Assembly (NCBI GenBank): GCA_023139255.1
Contig: JAGLNY010000358.1
Coordinates: forward strand, 1-5,399
Direction of reading: 5' to 3'
DNA from: Spirochaetales bacterium
GTDB taxonomy: Bacteria > Spirochaetota > Spirochaetia > JABMQR01
Length of the DNA stretch: 5,399 nucleotides
In this document: positions 1 through 5,399 of the stretch, in pieces
Position numbering within the stretch: position 1 is the stretch's first letter
How the letters are laid out: each line of letters begins with the position of its first letter
Translations under genes and position numbers: made by a program
The notes under the pieces: model-generated
What the model saw: the letters and a program-made list of their open reading frames with translations, nothing else
The model's database searches: none
Told to the model about the DNA's origin: nothing

Positions 1-1372
1 AATTCGGGTTCTTTATCAGTATACTTATCAAAAACAAGCGCCGCTTCTCACCCCCCGATAATCGGGAAATTGTAATACGGTGAAAAGATGCAGTAAAACC
101 AAACATCTCAAGAAAGCGGGCAGCACTAATAGTCCGGCCAGGTTCGAAGGCAATCTGTTCGCTAATATTGCTGATATACTCAAGAACTGTAAGCTCTTCG
201 GTAAGCGGTCTGTTCAGTTGATCGTAATAACTAAAAACAGTATTGATCCCCTTGTCGATCTTTCCATTGTCTATGGATATAGATTCTGTGATCATATCCA
301 GAAAAGTTGTTTTTCCCGACCCGTTCGGACCGATTAGCCCGATACGCTCACCCTGTTTGAAGCTGTAGGTAAATGGCTGAATGATCTTTTTCCCATCATA
401 AGACTTCTCAATAGAAGTCAGTTCCAGGACTTTTTTGCCTAGACGACGGTGGCTGGAAGAAAATTCAGATTGCTCCAGTTCCCTGCTTATCCTGCTGTCC
501 ATAAGATCCTGGATACGCTGTTTTCTGCCTCTGTCCTTACCCGTTCTAGCCCTTGGTCCCCGTTTCAGCCACTCCAGCTCAACCCGCAGGATCGCCTCAA
601 TCTTGTTTTGACCAGCTTTTTCCGCTTCAATCCGCTGCTCCTTCTTTTCGAGGAATGTAGTGTAGCTGCCTTCGTAGGTGAATATCTTTTTCCTGTCAAT
701 TTCAAAAATCTTTGTACAGGTTGAGTCCAGAAAATAGCGGTCGTGAGTGACAACGATGCAGCCTAATCGTGATGTGATGATATATTTTTCGAGCCATTCA
801 ATGGTTTGAATATCCAAATGGTTGGTTGGTTCATCAAGGATCAGCAGGTTTGGTTGTGAGGCAAGTGACCGGGCCAGGGCTGCTTTCTTCTTTATTCCGC
901 CGGAAAGCTGATCAATCTGTTGCTTGAAATCTGTAACATCAAGTTCTGTTAATAGCGATTGGTAGGTGTTCTCAATTTCCCATCCATGTGCTTTGTCCAT
1001 CATCTCCGTTAATTCAGCTAGTTTTTTCCCGGAACTTTCGTGATGCTGATATGATTCCAGGCATGTACGGTAGGCGTTAAGCAGCCTGATACTTTCTGAA
1101 GTTCCTGTGTAGAGTGCATCTAGAATATTCGAGCCTGTAGTGAACTGGGGATGCTGTTCCAGGATGCTGATTTTCAGTTCCCGGTTTCGGGCAATTGTCC
1201 CCTCATCCGGTTCAAGATCACCTGCCAGGAGTCGAAGGAAGGTGGTTTTTCCCGTCCCGTTGTTCCCGATTAGACCGATACGATCGTGAAGATCTATGCC
1301 CAATGATACTTGCTCAAAGAGAGGGGAGTCCTTTAGGGTTTTTGCCAGGTTTTCAATTGATATCAGATTCAT
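1..1372 (-). CDS. uup: Uup-type ABC-F ATPase, partial (3' end beyond left edge)
   Basis: Cytosolic protein with two ATP-binding domains and no membrane segments. ABC-F proteins bind ribosomes, and Uup is also linked to DNA/branched-structure metabolism and precise transposon excision. I translated 457 residues with no stop. Domain 1 has Walker A GNNGTGKT (36-43), Q-loop Q73, signature LSGGIKKK (156-163), Walker B and D-loop LLILDEPTNHLD (176-187) and the switch histidine H210. The basic linker (about 240-315) contains WLKRGPRARTGKDRGRKQRI, close to the Uup linker pattern. Domain 2 has Walker A GPNGSGKT (348-355) and signature LSGGEKRR (438-445); its Walker B lies outside the window. The start MNLISIENLA fits the family. 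In-frame ATGs at 1381 and 1384 are equally possible, and none has a clear Shine-Dalgarno. The gene follows the iron permease by 54-66 nt on the same strand. Family assignment is firm; Uup over another ABC-F subgroup is likely. Confidence 0.9.
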   Translation of the reverse strand, partial: MNLISIENLAKTLKDSPLFEQVSLGIDLHDRIGLIGNNGTGKTTFLRLLAGDLEPDEGTIARNRELKISILEQHPQFTTGSNILDALYTGTSESIRLLNAYRTCLESYQHHESSGKKLAELTEMMDKAHGWEIENTYQSLLTELDVTDFKQQIDQLSGGIKKKAALARSLASQPNLLILDEPTNHLDIQTIEWLEKYIITSRLGCIVVTHDRYFLDSTCTKIFEIDRKKIFTYEGSYTTFLEKKEQRIEAEKAGQNKIEAILRVELEWLKRGPRARTGKDRGRKQRIQDLMDSRISRELEQSEFSSSHRRLGKKVLELTSIEKSYDGKKIIQPFTYSFKQGERIGLIGPNGSGKTTFLDMITESISIDNGKIDKGINTVFSYYDQLNRPLTEELTVLEYISNISEQIAFEPGRTISAARFLEMFGFTASFHRITISRLSGGEKRRLFLISILIKNPN

Positions 1373-1438
1373 CAACGGCATCATACAGGAAGATGCAGCT
1401 AATGACAATTGCAGGCTTCAAGAGCAGAATACGTCAAA

Positions 1439-2293
1439 CTATGAGGTTCTCAATTTTGGGTTATTTTTAGCAGACCGCTTTTTATAGGTAATCTGGAAGG
1501 TAACAATTCCTATGAGATATAACCAATAAACAATTGTCTCAACGAGAGCGGGATTTCCGTTATACCCAAATAATCCCTTCAGTATGCTGCCGACAGCCCC
1601 TTTTTCATGAAAAATTGGATAGGAACCATCAGTATTAACAGCCGGGTTGATATCATAAATGTGTTCAATTACCGGTGGAATAACTCCTGCTTCATGCAGT
1701 TCATGTATGCCATAAGCGAGCATGCCGGCTGCGAATAGGATTAAAAGGATATTTGTTGACCGGAAAAAGGCTGAAAGTGAGATCTTTTTTCCCCATACAA
1801 ATATCAGTAATCCCAGAAATGCAGCTGCAGCAAAACCCAGCAAACTTCCAGTAATTAATCCGCTGCTGTTTTTTGCAGTAAGGGTAGTGAGGAAGATAAC
1901 GATCTCTATACCTTCCCGGAAAATGGAGATAAACACAATTGCCAGGAGCGTAGTTATTCGACCACTGGTAAGGCTGTTCTCAAGTTTGTTTTCAAGCTTT
2001 TTTACCTTATCAGATTCATTCATCATCCATAAAATCATGGTTGTGACCAAAATTGCACCGGCAATCATAACTATTCCCTCAAACACCTCCTCAGCCCTGC
2101 CGCTGAATCCATTTGAGAGAGTGTTGAAAAGAATCGCACCGATAATACTAGCCCCGATTGCCGCAAGGGCTGAAAGTATGATTTTTATACGGAGATCCGG
2201 ACGACCTGCCCGATGAATGTAACTCAGGATAATTCCCAATATTAACGCAGCTTCCAGTACTTCCCGAAAAACTATAATAAAACTTGCCAGCAT
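1439..2293 (-). CDS. FTR1/EfeU-family iron permease
   Basis: Inner-membrane iron permease of the FTR1/EfeU (OFeT) family, 284 residues and complete. Both iron-binding REXXE motifs of the family are intact: REVLE at 10-14 in the first membrane helix and REGIE at 126-130 in the fourth. About seven hydrophobic segments follow the family pattern. The family-typical GIHELHEAGVIP segment is at 195-206, and a C-terminal extracytoplasmic loop ends in LFGYNGNP before the last helix. The start is supported by AAGGA (2300-2304), 6 nt upstream of the ATG, and by the REXXE motif falling at the usual distance from the N terminus. No periplasmic partner (EfeO, EfeB or P19) or multicopper oxidase is next to it, so the electron or iron-delivery partner is not visible here. 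It has its own promoter and a candidate operator. The ABC-F gene follows on the same strand. Family is certain; whether it takes ferrous or ferric iron cannot be read from sequence. Confidence 0.94.
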   Translation of the reverse strand: MLASFIIVFREVLEAALILGIILSYIHRAGRPDLRIKIILSALAAIGASIIGAILFNTLSNGFSGRAEEVFEGIVMIAGAILVTTMILWMMNESDKVKKLENKLENSLTSGRITTLLAIVFISIFREGIEIVIFLTTLTAKNSSGLITGSLLGFAAAAFLGLLIFVWGKKISLSAFFRSTNILLILFAAGMLAYGIHELHEAGVIPPVIEHIYDINPAVNTDGSYPIFHEKGAVGSILKGLFGYNGNPALVETIVYWLYLIGIVTFQITYKKRSAKNNPKLRTS

Positions 2294-2337
2294 CCTGTTT
2301 CCTTTTCATCGCAGGTAAATTCAATAATATTACTAAA

Positions 2338-2356
2338 GTTCATAAACATTGTGAAC
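2338..2356. promoter_or_regulatory. Near-palindrome at the iron permease transcription start (candidate operator)
   Basis: The 19 bp GTTCATAAACATTGTGAAC has perfect 5 bp outer arms, and 7 of 9 positions pair around one central base. It begins 6 bp downstream of the -10 box, over the predicted start point, which is a typical repressor position. The 9-1-9 symmetry and length resemble Fur-family or other metalloregulator boxes, but the sequence is not a good match to the enterobacterial Fur consensus. The palindrome is seen; regulator identity and iron control are inference. Confidence 0.4.
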
Positions 2357-2362
2357 ATAGAA

Positions 2363-2391
2363 AAAATAGTAAAAAACAGGAAAAATGTCAA
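2363..2391 (-). promoter_or_regulatory. Sigma-70 promoter of the iron permease gene
   Basis: Reading the minus strand, a perfect -35 TTGACA (2386-2391) is followed by a 17 bp spacer and a -10 TATTTT (2363-2368). Transcription would start near 2355-2357 and give a leader of about 62 nt containing the AAGGA ribosome-binding site at 2300-2304. The spacer is T-rich. It is the best-matching -35 box in the window. Confidence 0.65.
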
Positions 2392-2500
2392 CTGGATTGA
2401 GGGGGAAGAGGAGAGTGCTCAATTTAATAGATAAAAACATTTATGAACTGTCCCGAAGAAGGTGGGAAATGTTTCTACTAAATCTATCTCGAATGCCAAT

Positions 2501-2536
2501 AAAAATTCTGGAGTGATTTGAATCTTCTCTCCAGAA
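2501..2536 (-). terminator. Probable terminator of the toxin-antitoxin operon
   Basis: Inverted repeat of 8 bp, TTCTGGAG (2506-2513) with CTCCAGAA (2529-2536), separated by 15 nt. On the minus strand the stem is followed directly by TTTTT (2505-2501) and further T-rich bases, so it is oriented to end transcription from the antitoxin gene, whose stop is about 40 nt upstream. The plus-strand direction has no T tract. The loop is long, so it is moderate in strength. Confidence 0.5.
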
Positions 2537-2576
2537 ACTCTGTATTATAAATAAATTAACATTCAAAAAAAGTATA

Positions 2577-2882
2577 TTAAACAGTTGATTTAATTCTTCC
2601 TGAAACAGCATGCAAATGCAGACCAAGAGCAGTTATTACTTTAAGAATTGTCGAAAATTCTGGATTTCCTTCTGGTGACAAGGCTTTGTATAAACTTTCA
2701 CGACCAAGACCGGTTTCGGATGCTATTTTTGACATCCCCTTTGCTCGTGCGATATCACCAAGGGCAGCTGCTATTAAAGAGGGATCATTTTCTTCGAGCG
2801 CAACTTCCAGATAAGCTGCCATATCCTCTTCATTTTCAAGATGCTCTGCAGCATCCCATAAAGTTGTAATTTCTTTTTTCAT
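2577..2882 (-). CDS. HI1420-type antitoxin with helix-turn-helix
   Basis: Antidote protein of the HI1419/HI1420-type addiction module (HigA-like; the TIGR02684 wording is recognisable), 101 residues. The N-terminal part (about 1-40) contains the family's AAYLEVALEENDPSLIAAALGDIARAKGM stretch, with characteristic AAYLEVALEEND at 22-33 and ALGDIARAKGM at 40-50. The Xre-like DNA-binding fold follows: SKIASETGLGRESLYKAL at 51-68, then SPEGNPEFSTIL at 69-80. It should bind and neutralise the toxin and repress the shared promoter. I chose the ATG at 2882 because GGAGG (2889-2893) sits 6 nt upstream; the longer reading from 2912 lies within the toxin gene and adds residues outside the family. The toxin stop and this ATG are one base apart (TAA-T-ATG), so translation is probably coupled, and the ribosome-binding site lies inside the toxin's last codons. 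Confidence 0.92.
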   Translation of the reverse strand: MKKEITTLWDAAEHLENEEDMAAYLEVALEENDPSLIAAALGDIARAKGMSKIASETGLGRESLYKALSPEGNPEFSTILKVITALGLHLHAVSGRIKSTV

Positions 2883-2883
2883 A

Positions 2884-3180
2884 TTACTCCTCCACATTTC
2901 GGGCAAGTTCATGTGCTTTCTGAATATCCCTTGATTGTGTTGATTTATTACCGCCAGTAAGCAATATTACTATTATGTTATTCCTTTGTACATAATAGAT
3001 TCGATATCCAGGCCCATAATTTATTCGGATTTCAGAGACTCCTTTTCCAACAGGTTTTACATCTCCCGGATTTCCTAATGATATTCGCTTTATACGAATA
3101 TCAATGCGGACACGCGCTTTTCTGTCTTTCAATGATTTAAACCATTTTTTATATGTTTCTGTTTGGCGAATCTCTATCAT
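2884..3180 (-). CDS. HI1419-type (HigB/RelE-like, Gp49-like) toxin
   Basis: Small basic toxin of the phage-derived Gp49-like/HigB group (HI1419 type, TIGR02683-like), 98 residues and complete. Members of the wider RelE/HigB fold cleave mRNA at the ribosome; that activity is inferred here. Recognisable family blocks are KWFKSLKDRKARVRI (12-26), SLGNPGDVKPVGKGVSEIRI (34-53), YGPGYRIYYVQR (55-66) and LLTGGNKSTQSRDI (73-86). Gene order is toxin first, antitoxin second, as usual for HI1419/HI1420 and HigBA modules and the reverse of RelBE. The start MIEIRQTETYKKWF at 3180 is typical. A longer reading from 3216 would begin upstream of the predicted transcription start, so it is rejected. No Shine-Dalgarno precedes the ATG, which lies 7 nt from the -10 box, so the toxin message looks leaderless. 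Confidence 0.92.
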   Translation of the reverse strand: MIEIRQTETYKKWFKSLKDRKARVRIDIRIKRISLGNPGDVKPVGKGVSEIRINYGPGYRIYYVQRNNIIVILLTGGNKSTQSRDIQKAHELARNVEE

Positions 3181-3187
3181 AAGATAT

Positions 3188-3216
3188 ATAGTATCCCACA
3201 GGATACACAAGGTCAA
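3188..3216 (-). promoter_or_regulatory. Promoter of the toxin-antitoxin operon, leaderless layout
   Basis: On the minus strand, -35 TTGACC (3211-3216) is followed by a 17 bp spacer and -10 TACTAT (3188-3193). Seven bases separate the -10 box from the toxin ATG (A at 3180), so the expected start point is at or next to the initiation codon. AT-rich sequence at 3220-3240, just upstream of -35, could act as an UP element. Confidence 0.65.
3191..3206. promoter_or_regulatory. Palindromic operator of the toxin-antitoxin promoter
   Basis: GTATCC-CACA-GGATAC is a perfect inverted repeat of 6 bp arms with a 4 bp centre. It lies in the promoter spacer and overlaps the last three bases of the -10 box. 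That placement fits autorepression by the antitoxin's helix-turn-helix, the normal control of such modules. The repeat is seen; the bound protein is inferred. Confidence 0.6.
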
Positions 3217-3366
3217 GATGGTTTTTATTAATAAATTAAGATTCCTATTAGTTTCATCAATCTATTAATTCATGGATGGGGTATATCCAAGTGCTGTGTA
3301 ACTAGTACCTCTTTCAAATGACTCAGGCGCAAAATGCATCAAATGTGAAAAATAGAAAACTAGTGA

Positions 3367-3395
3367 TTGACCCTTTTTAAATAAAAGCATAATTT
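3367..3395 (+). promoter_or_regulatory. Promoter of the MATE exporter gene, leaderless layout
   Basis: -35 TTGACC (3367-3372), 17 bp spacer, -10 TAATTT (3390-3395), then CCCCTTT and the ATG at 3403. The A of the ATG is the first purine downstream of the -10 box and sits at the preferred start distance, so transcription probably begins at the initiation codon. An A-rich stretch (3346-3360) upstream of -35 could help activity. The layout is the same as the divergent toxin promoter. Confidence 0.6.
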
Positions 3396-3402
3396 CCCCT
3401 TT

Positions 3403-4893
3403 ATGCAAAAGAAAAAAACTGAACAAAAAATTGACCAAAACGAAAAAAATACACCTCCACTTGCCCCAGAACTAACATCCGAATCTGTAACGGAAGATAA
3501 GGCGCAGGAACAGAGGATAACCGGAAAAGAGATTCCCGGTATGTTCGACGGCAGGATAACTCCCCTGCTCATTAAACTCGCACTGCCTATTGCAGCAGGG
3601 ATGCTGTTTCAACTGATCTATAATGTTGTAGATGCTGTTTTCATCAGCCTGATTGACAAATCCGATCCCTCCTACTTCGGTGCGACAGGGATTGTCTTTC
3701 CTCTCATTTTTTTAGGGATCGCCGTATCCAATGGCTTGATGGTTGGGACCAGCTCCATGGTTGCCCGGGCAATCGGGGAAAAAAATCATGAGGTTCTTGA
3801 TAAAACAGCCGAATCAGGCATAGCAATTTCCGCTATCATCTCAATATTCTTTCTTATCGGGACATATCTATTTGATGATAAAATAATTGGGCTTCTCGGG
3901 GCAGAGGGAGATTACGCGGTTCACGGACTGGAGTATTTACAGTATATCGTACCGGGTGTTGTGTTAATGTTTATCGGGAATATCCTGTTCGGGGTTCTGC
4001 AGGGCGAAGGCTTGATGAAATACATGATGTGGGGAATGATAATCGGTACCATAGGGAATATAATCCTGGATCCCATATTTATTTTCCTTCTCGACCTGAA
4101 AGTCCGCGGAGCAGCCCTTGCAACAGTTATTGCGCAGGTTGGCTCCGCGCTCTATGTTGTTACACTATTTGTGAAAAAGAAAACCCGGGTGCCTATCCAT
4201 TGGAAACTAAAAAATATCAGCATGCCGGTAATTAAAGAGATTATAACTGTAGGTTTTCCACAGGCAATTTCCATGATTGTCATGTCACTGACTTTTCTTA
4301 TCTATAACCGTATCATTATAGCTATCGATGAATTAGCATTAACCGCATTCGCTCTCTATGGACGGTTTGAGCAGTTATTATTTATTCCGGTATTTGCGCT
4401 TGGTTCTGCGCTGGTTACCATTGTAGGCCAGAACTCGGGACGTGGAAAATTGGATCGATGTGAGGAGAGTTGGAAAAAATCTCTTTTTATCGGATCCGGG
4501 TCAGTGATAGTTCTCGCGGGTTTATTTGTGTTATTTTCTCCCTTTCTATTCCGCAGCCTCAGTGATATTCCTGAAGTAGTTGATTATGCAATACGGGAGA
4601 CGCAGGTTCTGGCCTTCAGTATGCTGTTTGCTGTTTTGGGAGTGTTTGCGCGAAGTATTTTCCAGGCTATCGGTCACCCGCTGCCGGCTCTGTTTCTCTC
4701 TCTTCTTAGACTGATTTTCCTTGGAGTACCGGCAGTACTTGTTTTCGTATATGTATTTGACTGGGGTATTTATGGAGTCTGGTTTGGTATTGTGGCCGGG
4801 AACGGGCTTGCAGGGATTGTCAGCTATACCATGATAACCAAAGCTTTCAAAAGACTTCGGGATGGAAGGCTAATCGTAAAATCAATGAAATGA
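3403..4893 (+). CDS. MATE-family multidrug/cation antiporter
   Basis: Inner-membrane exporter of the multidrug and toxic compound extrusion family (DinF/NorM-like), which uses sodium or proton gradients to expel cationic or other small molecules. It has 496 residues. The family core starts near MFDGRITPLLIKLALP (47-62), and twelve hydrophobic helices can be placed from there in two six-helix halves. Useful marks are IYNVVDAVFI (72-81), the first-half block GNIILDPIFIF (218-228) and the second-half VGQNSGRGK (341-349). The tail KAFKRLRDGRL is basic and cytoplasmic. The first 46 residues are a hydrophilic, Lys/Glu/Gln-rich extension that is not part of the MATE fold. I keep the ATG at 3403 because the promoter fits a leaderless start there and no good Shine-Dalgarno precedes the alternative ATG at 3541, but 3541 would give a family-typical length. 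Substrate cannot be told from sequence. Confidence 0.92.
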   Translation: MQKKKTEQKIDQNEKNTPPLAPELTSESVTEDKAQEQRITGKEIPGMFDGRITPLLIKLALPIAAGMLFQLIYNVVDAVFISLIDKSDPSYFGATGIVFPLIFLGIAVSNGLMVGTSSMVARAIGEKNHEVLDKTAESGIAISAIISIFFLIGTYLFDDKIIGLLGAEGDYAVHGLEYLQYIVPGVVLMFIGNILFGVLQGEGLMKYMMWGMIIGTIGNIILDPIFIFLLDLKVRGAALATVIAQVGSALYVVTLFVKKKTRVPIHWKLKNISMPVIKEIITVGFPQAISMIVMSLTFLIYNRIIIAIDELALTAFALYGRFEQLLFIPVFALGSALVTIVGQNSGRGKLDRCEESWKKSLFIGSGSVIVLAGLFVLFSPFLFRSLSDIPEVVDYAIRETQVLAFSMLFAVLGVFARSIFQAIGHPLPALFLSLLRLIFLGVPAVLVFVYVFDWGIYGVWFGIVAGNGLAGIVSYTMITKAFKRLRDGRLIVKSMK

Positions 4894-4960
4894 TGAAACG
4901 TATCCTTTTTGTTGACACTTTATAGACACGCTTTGCGGCACTGCTTTCTGTCACTTAAAA

Positions 4961-4989
4961 TTATCAACAAATACCCTGAAAAGTATAGT
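4961..4989 (+). promoter_or_regulatory. Possible promoter of the MFS exporter gene
   Basis: TTATCA (4961-4966, 4 of 6 with the -35 consensus), 17 bp spacer, TATAGT (4984-4989). Transcription would start near 4996 and leave a short leader carrying the ribosome-binding site. The rest of the 124 bp spacer after the MATE stop shows no convincing terminator, so read-through from the MATE gene is also possible. Confidence 0.4.
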
Positions 4990-5006
4990 AGTATATATAG
5001 GCGATA

Positions 5007-5013
5007 GGGAGGG
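5007..5013 (+). promoter_or_regulatory. Strong Shine-Dalgarno of the MFS gene
   Basis: GGGAGGG lies 4 nt upstream of the ATG at 5018 and fixes the start. It contrasts with the MATE gene upstream, which has none. Confidence 0.75.
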
Positions 5014-5017
5014 CTGC

Positions 5018-5399
5018 ATGGAAGGTGAGACTTTGCTTACTCAGAATGAATCGTCAATCAAATTGCCTGAAAAACTCTGGAATAAAAATTTCCTGCTTCT
5101 CTGGCAGGGAGGGCTCGTCTCTCTTCTGGGAGACATGCTTTATGAATTAGCGCTGGGATTCTGGATATTGGCTGTTACAGGATCAACCGGGCTGATGGGA
5201 ACACTGATGGCGGTATCAATGATACCCAGGGTCCTTATCTCTCCCTTTGCCGGTGTTGTAGCCGATAGGCATAACCGGAAGAGAATCATCATCCTTATGG
5301 ATCTTTTACGTGGAATCTTTGTTACAACTGTCGGCGTTACAGCGATTATGGGAAATCTTGAAGTATGGATGGTCTTTGCGGCAGGGATTCTTCTCGGTA
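5018..5399 (+). CDS. MFS exporter, MFS_3/EntS-like, partial (3' end beyond right edge)
   Basis: N-terminal 127 residues of a major facilitator superfamily transporter, open to the window edge. After a 22-residue polar start comes NFLLLWQGGLVSLLGDMLYELALGF-like helix 1 (about 24-48), with WQGGLVSLLGD at 29-39. Helix 2 follows at about 52-78, then the MFS motif A loop GVVADRHNRKR (79-89, with the key Asp at 83), helix 3 (about 90-111) and the start of helix 4. The spacing and the SLLGD and PFAGVVADR wording resemble the MFS_3 group (EntS, macrolide and siderophore exporters). The strong Shine-Dalgarno at 5007-5013 supports this start. It lies 124 nt after the MATE stop on the same strand, so the two exporters may share transcription. 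Substrate is unknown; with only a third of the protein visible, the subgroup is tentative. Confidence 0.85.
   Translation, partial: MEGETLLTQNESSIKLPEKLWNKNFLLLWQGGLVSLLGDMLYELALGFWILAVTGSTGLMGTLMAVSMIPRVLISPFAGVVADRHNRKRIIILMDLLRGIFVTTVGVTAIMGNLEVWMVFAAGILLG

Noticed and set aside
80..337. Plus-strand open frames at 80-337, 449-724 and 1195-1487.
   Set aside because: They are antisense to the ABC-F gene (the last also spans its start and the gap) and have no family features or ribosome-binding sites.
1..1372. The ABC-F region first looked like a pseudogene, with a possible frameshift at the C run near 51-56.
   Set aside because: Careful counting gives six Cs, which keeps LSGGEKRR in frame. 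The frame is open from 1372 to position 1 and only the window edge cuts it.
1722..2216. A 164-codon plus-strand open frame.
   Set aside because: It is antisense to the iron permease, which has intact REXXE motifs; the composition is that of a shadow frame.
2441..2626. A 61-codon minus-strand frame after the antitoxin.
   Set aside because: It overlaps the antitoxin end and runs through the probable terminator; no ribosome-binding site and low-complexity content.
3314..3345. Direct repeat TCAAATG at 3314-3320 and 3339-3345, and two ACTAGT sites nearby.
   Set aside because: Short and AT-rich; expected by chance in a spacer of this size.
4912..4917. A perfect TTGACA after the MATE gene as a possible -35 box.
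   Set aside because: No -10-like hexamer lies 16-18 bp downstream (GCGGCA at 17 bp). The 4961-4989 pair fits better.
4909..4970. TTGTTGA and TCAACAA as a terminator stem for the MATE gene.
   Set aside because: The 7 bp arms are 48 nt apart, AT-rich, and not followed by a T tract.

Overview
The window is ordinary bacterial chromosome with moderate GC and AT-rich intergenic spacers. It holds four transport or ATPase genes and one toxin-antitoxin pair. Several promoters fit the classical sigma-70 form (TTGACA or TTGACC, 17 bp spacer, TAnnnT), and three genes have clear Shine-Dalgarno sites (GGAGG, GGGAGG, AAGGA). That argues against Bacteroidota, whose promoters look different. The protein wording is compatible with a free-living Gram-negative such as a spirochaete, but this is a low-confidence guess because the window has no marker gene.

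Left half, minus strand. From right to left the order is: a HigB/HigA-like pair of the HI1419/HI1420 type (toxin at 2884-3180, antitoxin at 2577-2882) with its own promoter, palindromic operator and probable terminator; then an FTR1/EfeU-type iron permease (1439-2293) behind a strong promoter with a 19 bp near-palindrome at its predicted transcription start; then a Uup-type ABC-F ATPase (1-1372) that runs off the left edge. The ABC-F frame is open and unbroken across the whole stretch, including the six-C run at 51-56. Both signature motifs are visible, so it is a real gene cut by the window and not a pseudogene. It lies 66 nt (54 nt from an earlier ATG) after the permease stop with no evident terminator, so it may be co-transcribed.

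Right half, plus strand. A MATE-family exporter (3403-4893) is followed by the first 127 codons of an MFS_3/EntS-like exporter (from 5018), which runs off the right edge. The MFS gene has a strong Shine-Dalgarno and a possible promoter of its own.

The most unusual signal is the divergent region 3181-3402. Both genes that leave it, the toxin to the left and the MATE exporter to the right, have the same layout: TTGACC, 17 bp, a TAnnnT -10 box, then exactly 7 nt to the ATG. Transcription would then begin at or next to the A of the start codon, so both mRNAs are predicted to be leaderless. The antitoxin, by contrast, has a strong Shine-Dalgarno inside the toxin's last codons. This is a plausible way to keep antitoxin synthesis ahead of toxin. 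No mobile element, CRISPR array, tRNA or rRNA was seen.
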